Of a DNA stretch of 64,000 nt, positions 62,826 through 64,000 are shown piece after piece. Origin of the DNA: Algibacter lectus (GTDB lineage: Bacteria; Bacteroidota; Bacteroidia; Flavobacteriales; Flavobacteriaceae); NCBI RefSeq assembly GCF_900112395.1, contig NZ_FOLN01000001.1:558001-622000 (forward strand), read 5' to 3'. The notes under the pieces are model-generated. The model was not told the origin of the DNA and did not search any database. It saw only the letters and a list, made by a program, of their open reading frames with translations. Positions within the stretch are counted from its first letter, which is position 1; the number at the start of each line of letters is the position of its first letter. The position numbers and the translations under genes were made by a program.

Positions 62826-64000
62826 ATGAAAATTAAAATCTGTTTTTTATTTTTAATAGTTGCTATTTCTTCATGTAACAAAAAGGTTGAAAAAGAAGCT
62901 TCTAAAGTAAAGCCAAACATCGTCTTCATTTTTACCGACGACCAAACTTACTCTTCTATTCATGCACTTGGGAATAATGAAATAATAACCCCAACAATGG
63001 ATTTGTTGGTTAAAGAAGGAACCACATTTACAAATGCTTACAACATGGGAGCTTGGAGTGGCGCCGTTTGTGCTGCCTCTAGAGCCATGTTAATTTCTGG
63101 TAGATCTGTTTGGAATGTAAATAACTTCAGAAAAAATTGGATAAAAAAAGACTCCTTAAATAAAACCTGGGGAAAACTTCTAGAAACAAATGGTTATGAT
63201 ACATACATGACAGGGAAATGGCATGTAGATGCACCTGCAAACCAGGTTTTTCAACATACCAAACATGTGCGTCCGGGAATGCCAAAAGACACTTGGGATC
63301 ATTGGAAAATGGTTGCAAAATTCGATTCGCTATCTAAAACAAAAAATCCAGATTACGAGGCTATTATGCCTAATGGTTATAACCGACCAAAATCTATTAA
63401 CGACACCACTTGGAGGTCTTTTGACACGTCTAAAGGTGGTTTTTGGGAAGGCGGAACACATTGGAGTGAAGTATTAAAAGATGATGCTATATCTTTTATA
63501 GATGAAGCAAAAACTAAAGACAATCCCTTTTTTATGTACTTAGCTTTTAATGCCCCTCACGATCCAAGGCAAGCACCAAAAGAGTATTTTGATATGTATA
63601 ACTTAGATAACATATCGTTACCTGAAAGTTATTTGCCAAAGTACCCTTTTAATGAGGATATTGCTAGCGGTATAAATGTTAGAGATGAAGCCTTAGCGCC
63701 ATTTCCAAGAACTGAATTAGCTGTAAAAACACATACCAAAGAATATTACGCGAGTATTACACACGTAGATGCACAAATAGGTAAAATAATTGAAGCGCTT
63801 AAAGCTTCTGGTAAAATGGACAACACCTATATTATTTTCACTGCAGATCATGGTTTAGCTATGGGAAGACATGGTTTAATAGGAAAACAAAGCTTATTTG
63901 ACCATAGTATTAGACCACCAATGATAATTCTAGGACCAGATATCCCTAAGAATAAAAAAACAAATGTAGATGTGTATTTGCAAGATGCCATGGCCACTTC
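62826..64000 (+). CDS. Formylglycine-dependent sulfatase lipoprotein, N-terminal part
   Basis: This gene runs off the window end (391 codons present). Signal with lipobox AISSC (Cys17). The alkaline-phosphatase-superfamily pattern is present: NIVFIFTDDQTYSSIHALG (metal Asp residues), the modified-Cys motif CAASRAML, TGKWHVD and TADHGLAMGRHG. The CxAxR sequence is the S1-type sulfatase site converted to formylglycine. It likely removes sulfate from algal polysaccharide outside the cell or in the periplasm. Its position after a hybrid regulator and a fucose-type operon suggests fucoidan or another sulfated fucose-rich polymer. Confidence 0.93.
   Translation, partial: MKIKICFLFLIVAISSCNKKVEKEASKVKPNIVFIFTDDQTYSSIHALGNNEIITPTMDLLVKEGTTFTNAYNMGAWSGAVCAASRAMLISGRSVWNVNNFRKNWIKKDSLNKTWGKLLETNGYDTYMTGKWHVDAPANQVFQHTKHVRPGMPKDTWDHWKMVAKFDSLSKTKNPDYEAIMPNGYNRPKSINDTTWRSFDTSKGGFWEGGTHWSEVLKDDAISFIDEAKTKDNPFFMYLAFNAPHDPRQAPKEYFDMYNLDNISLPESYLPKYPFNEDIASGINVRDEALAPFPRTELAVKTHTKEYYASITHVDAQIGKIIEALKASGKMDNTYIIFTADHGLAMGRHGLIGKQSLFDHSIRPPMIILGPDIPKNKKTNVDVYLQDAMAT

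Noticed and set aside
1-64000. tRNA or rRNA genes
   Set aside because: No cloverleaf-like GC-rich segment or rRNA-like sequence was noticed by reading; a covariance search was not possible.

Overview
The window is AT-rich DNA from a Bacteroidota genome, most likely a marine member of the Flavobacteriaceae. The evidence is a SusC-type TonB receptor, hybrid two-component regulators of polysaccharide loci, TAnnTTTG-type -7 promoter boxes, weak Shine-Dalgarno sites and a Bacteroidetes-type (T6SS-iii) type VI secretion locus. I saw no rRNA, tRNA or CRISPR array.

Region 1 (1-7247, all minus strand) is the end of a fructan utilisation locus: a hybrid sensor with a periplasmic sugar-binding domain, a sugar-porter MFS permease, a lipoprotein GH32 fructanase and the N-terminal part of a SusC receptor that leaves the window. 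Three palindromes lie back to back in the control region before the permease.

Region 2 (7248-16437) is an accessory island of orphan toxin-tip/immunity modules. It carries one complete REP-associated Y1 transposase (RAYT) element and four shorter copies of the same element. All four share one internal deletion junction, so they look like a MITE family. All five copies point the same way, and each abuts the truncated 5' side of a toxin 3' fragment that is followed by an immunity gene (Imm22-like, LRR, Imm51-like, unknown). Two further modules carry an almost identical ~115-bp pretoxin-HINT end; one of their toxins (HNH-type) is cut by an in-frame stop while its SUKH-like immunity gene stays intact.

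Region 3 (15976-38727) is the main T6SS-iii locus. On the minus strand the order is tssD, tssB, tssC, tssE, tssF, a PKD-domain protein, tssK, tssO, an NlpC/P60 lipoprotein, tssG, tssN, a second tssD, a putative effector/immunity pair, vgrG, a 450-aa putative adaptor, a PAAR-Rhs protein with an HNH tip, and its immunity gene. tssH (clpV) runs divergently.

Region 4 (39003-50441) holds a TonB receptor/DUF5689 lipoprotein pair, then a self-contained Hcp effector module on the plus strand: TssD with a C-terminal extra domain, a metzincin-like HExxHxxGxxH protease and a secreted MORN-like protein. A second sheath pair (tssB2/tssC2) converges on it. A three-gene redox operon follows (MoaF-like, YedZ/MsrQ-like, siderophore-interacting-like).

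Region 5 (50607-64000) is a deoxysugar/sugar-acid catabolic operon with fucose-type genes (mutarotase, FucP, SDR, lactonase, UxaB-like, UxaA-like, zinc dehydrogenase). It is divergent from a large hybrid two-component regulator, which is followed by a sulfatase cut by the window end. The set is consistent with use of a sulfated fucose-rich algal polysaccharide.
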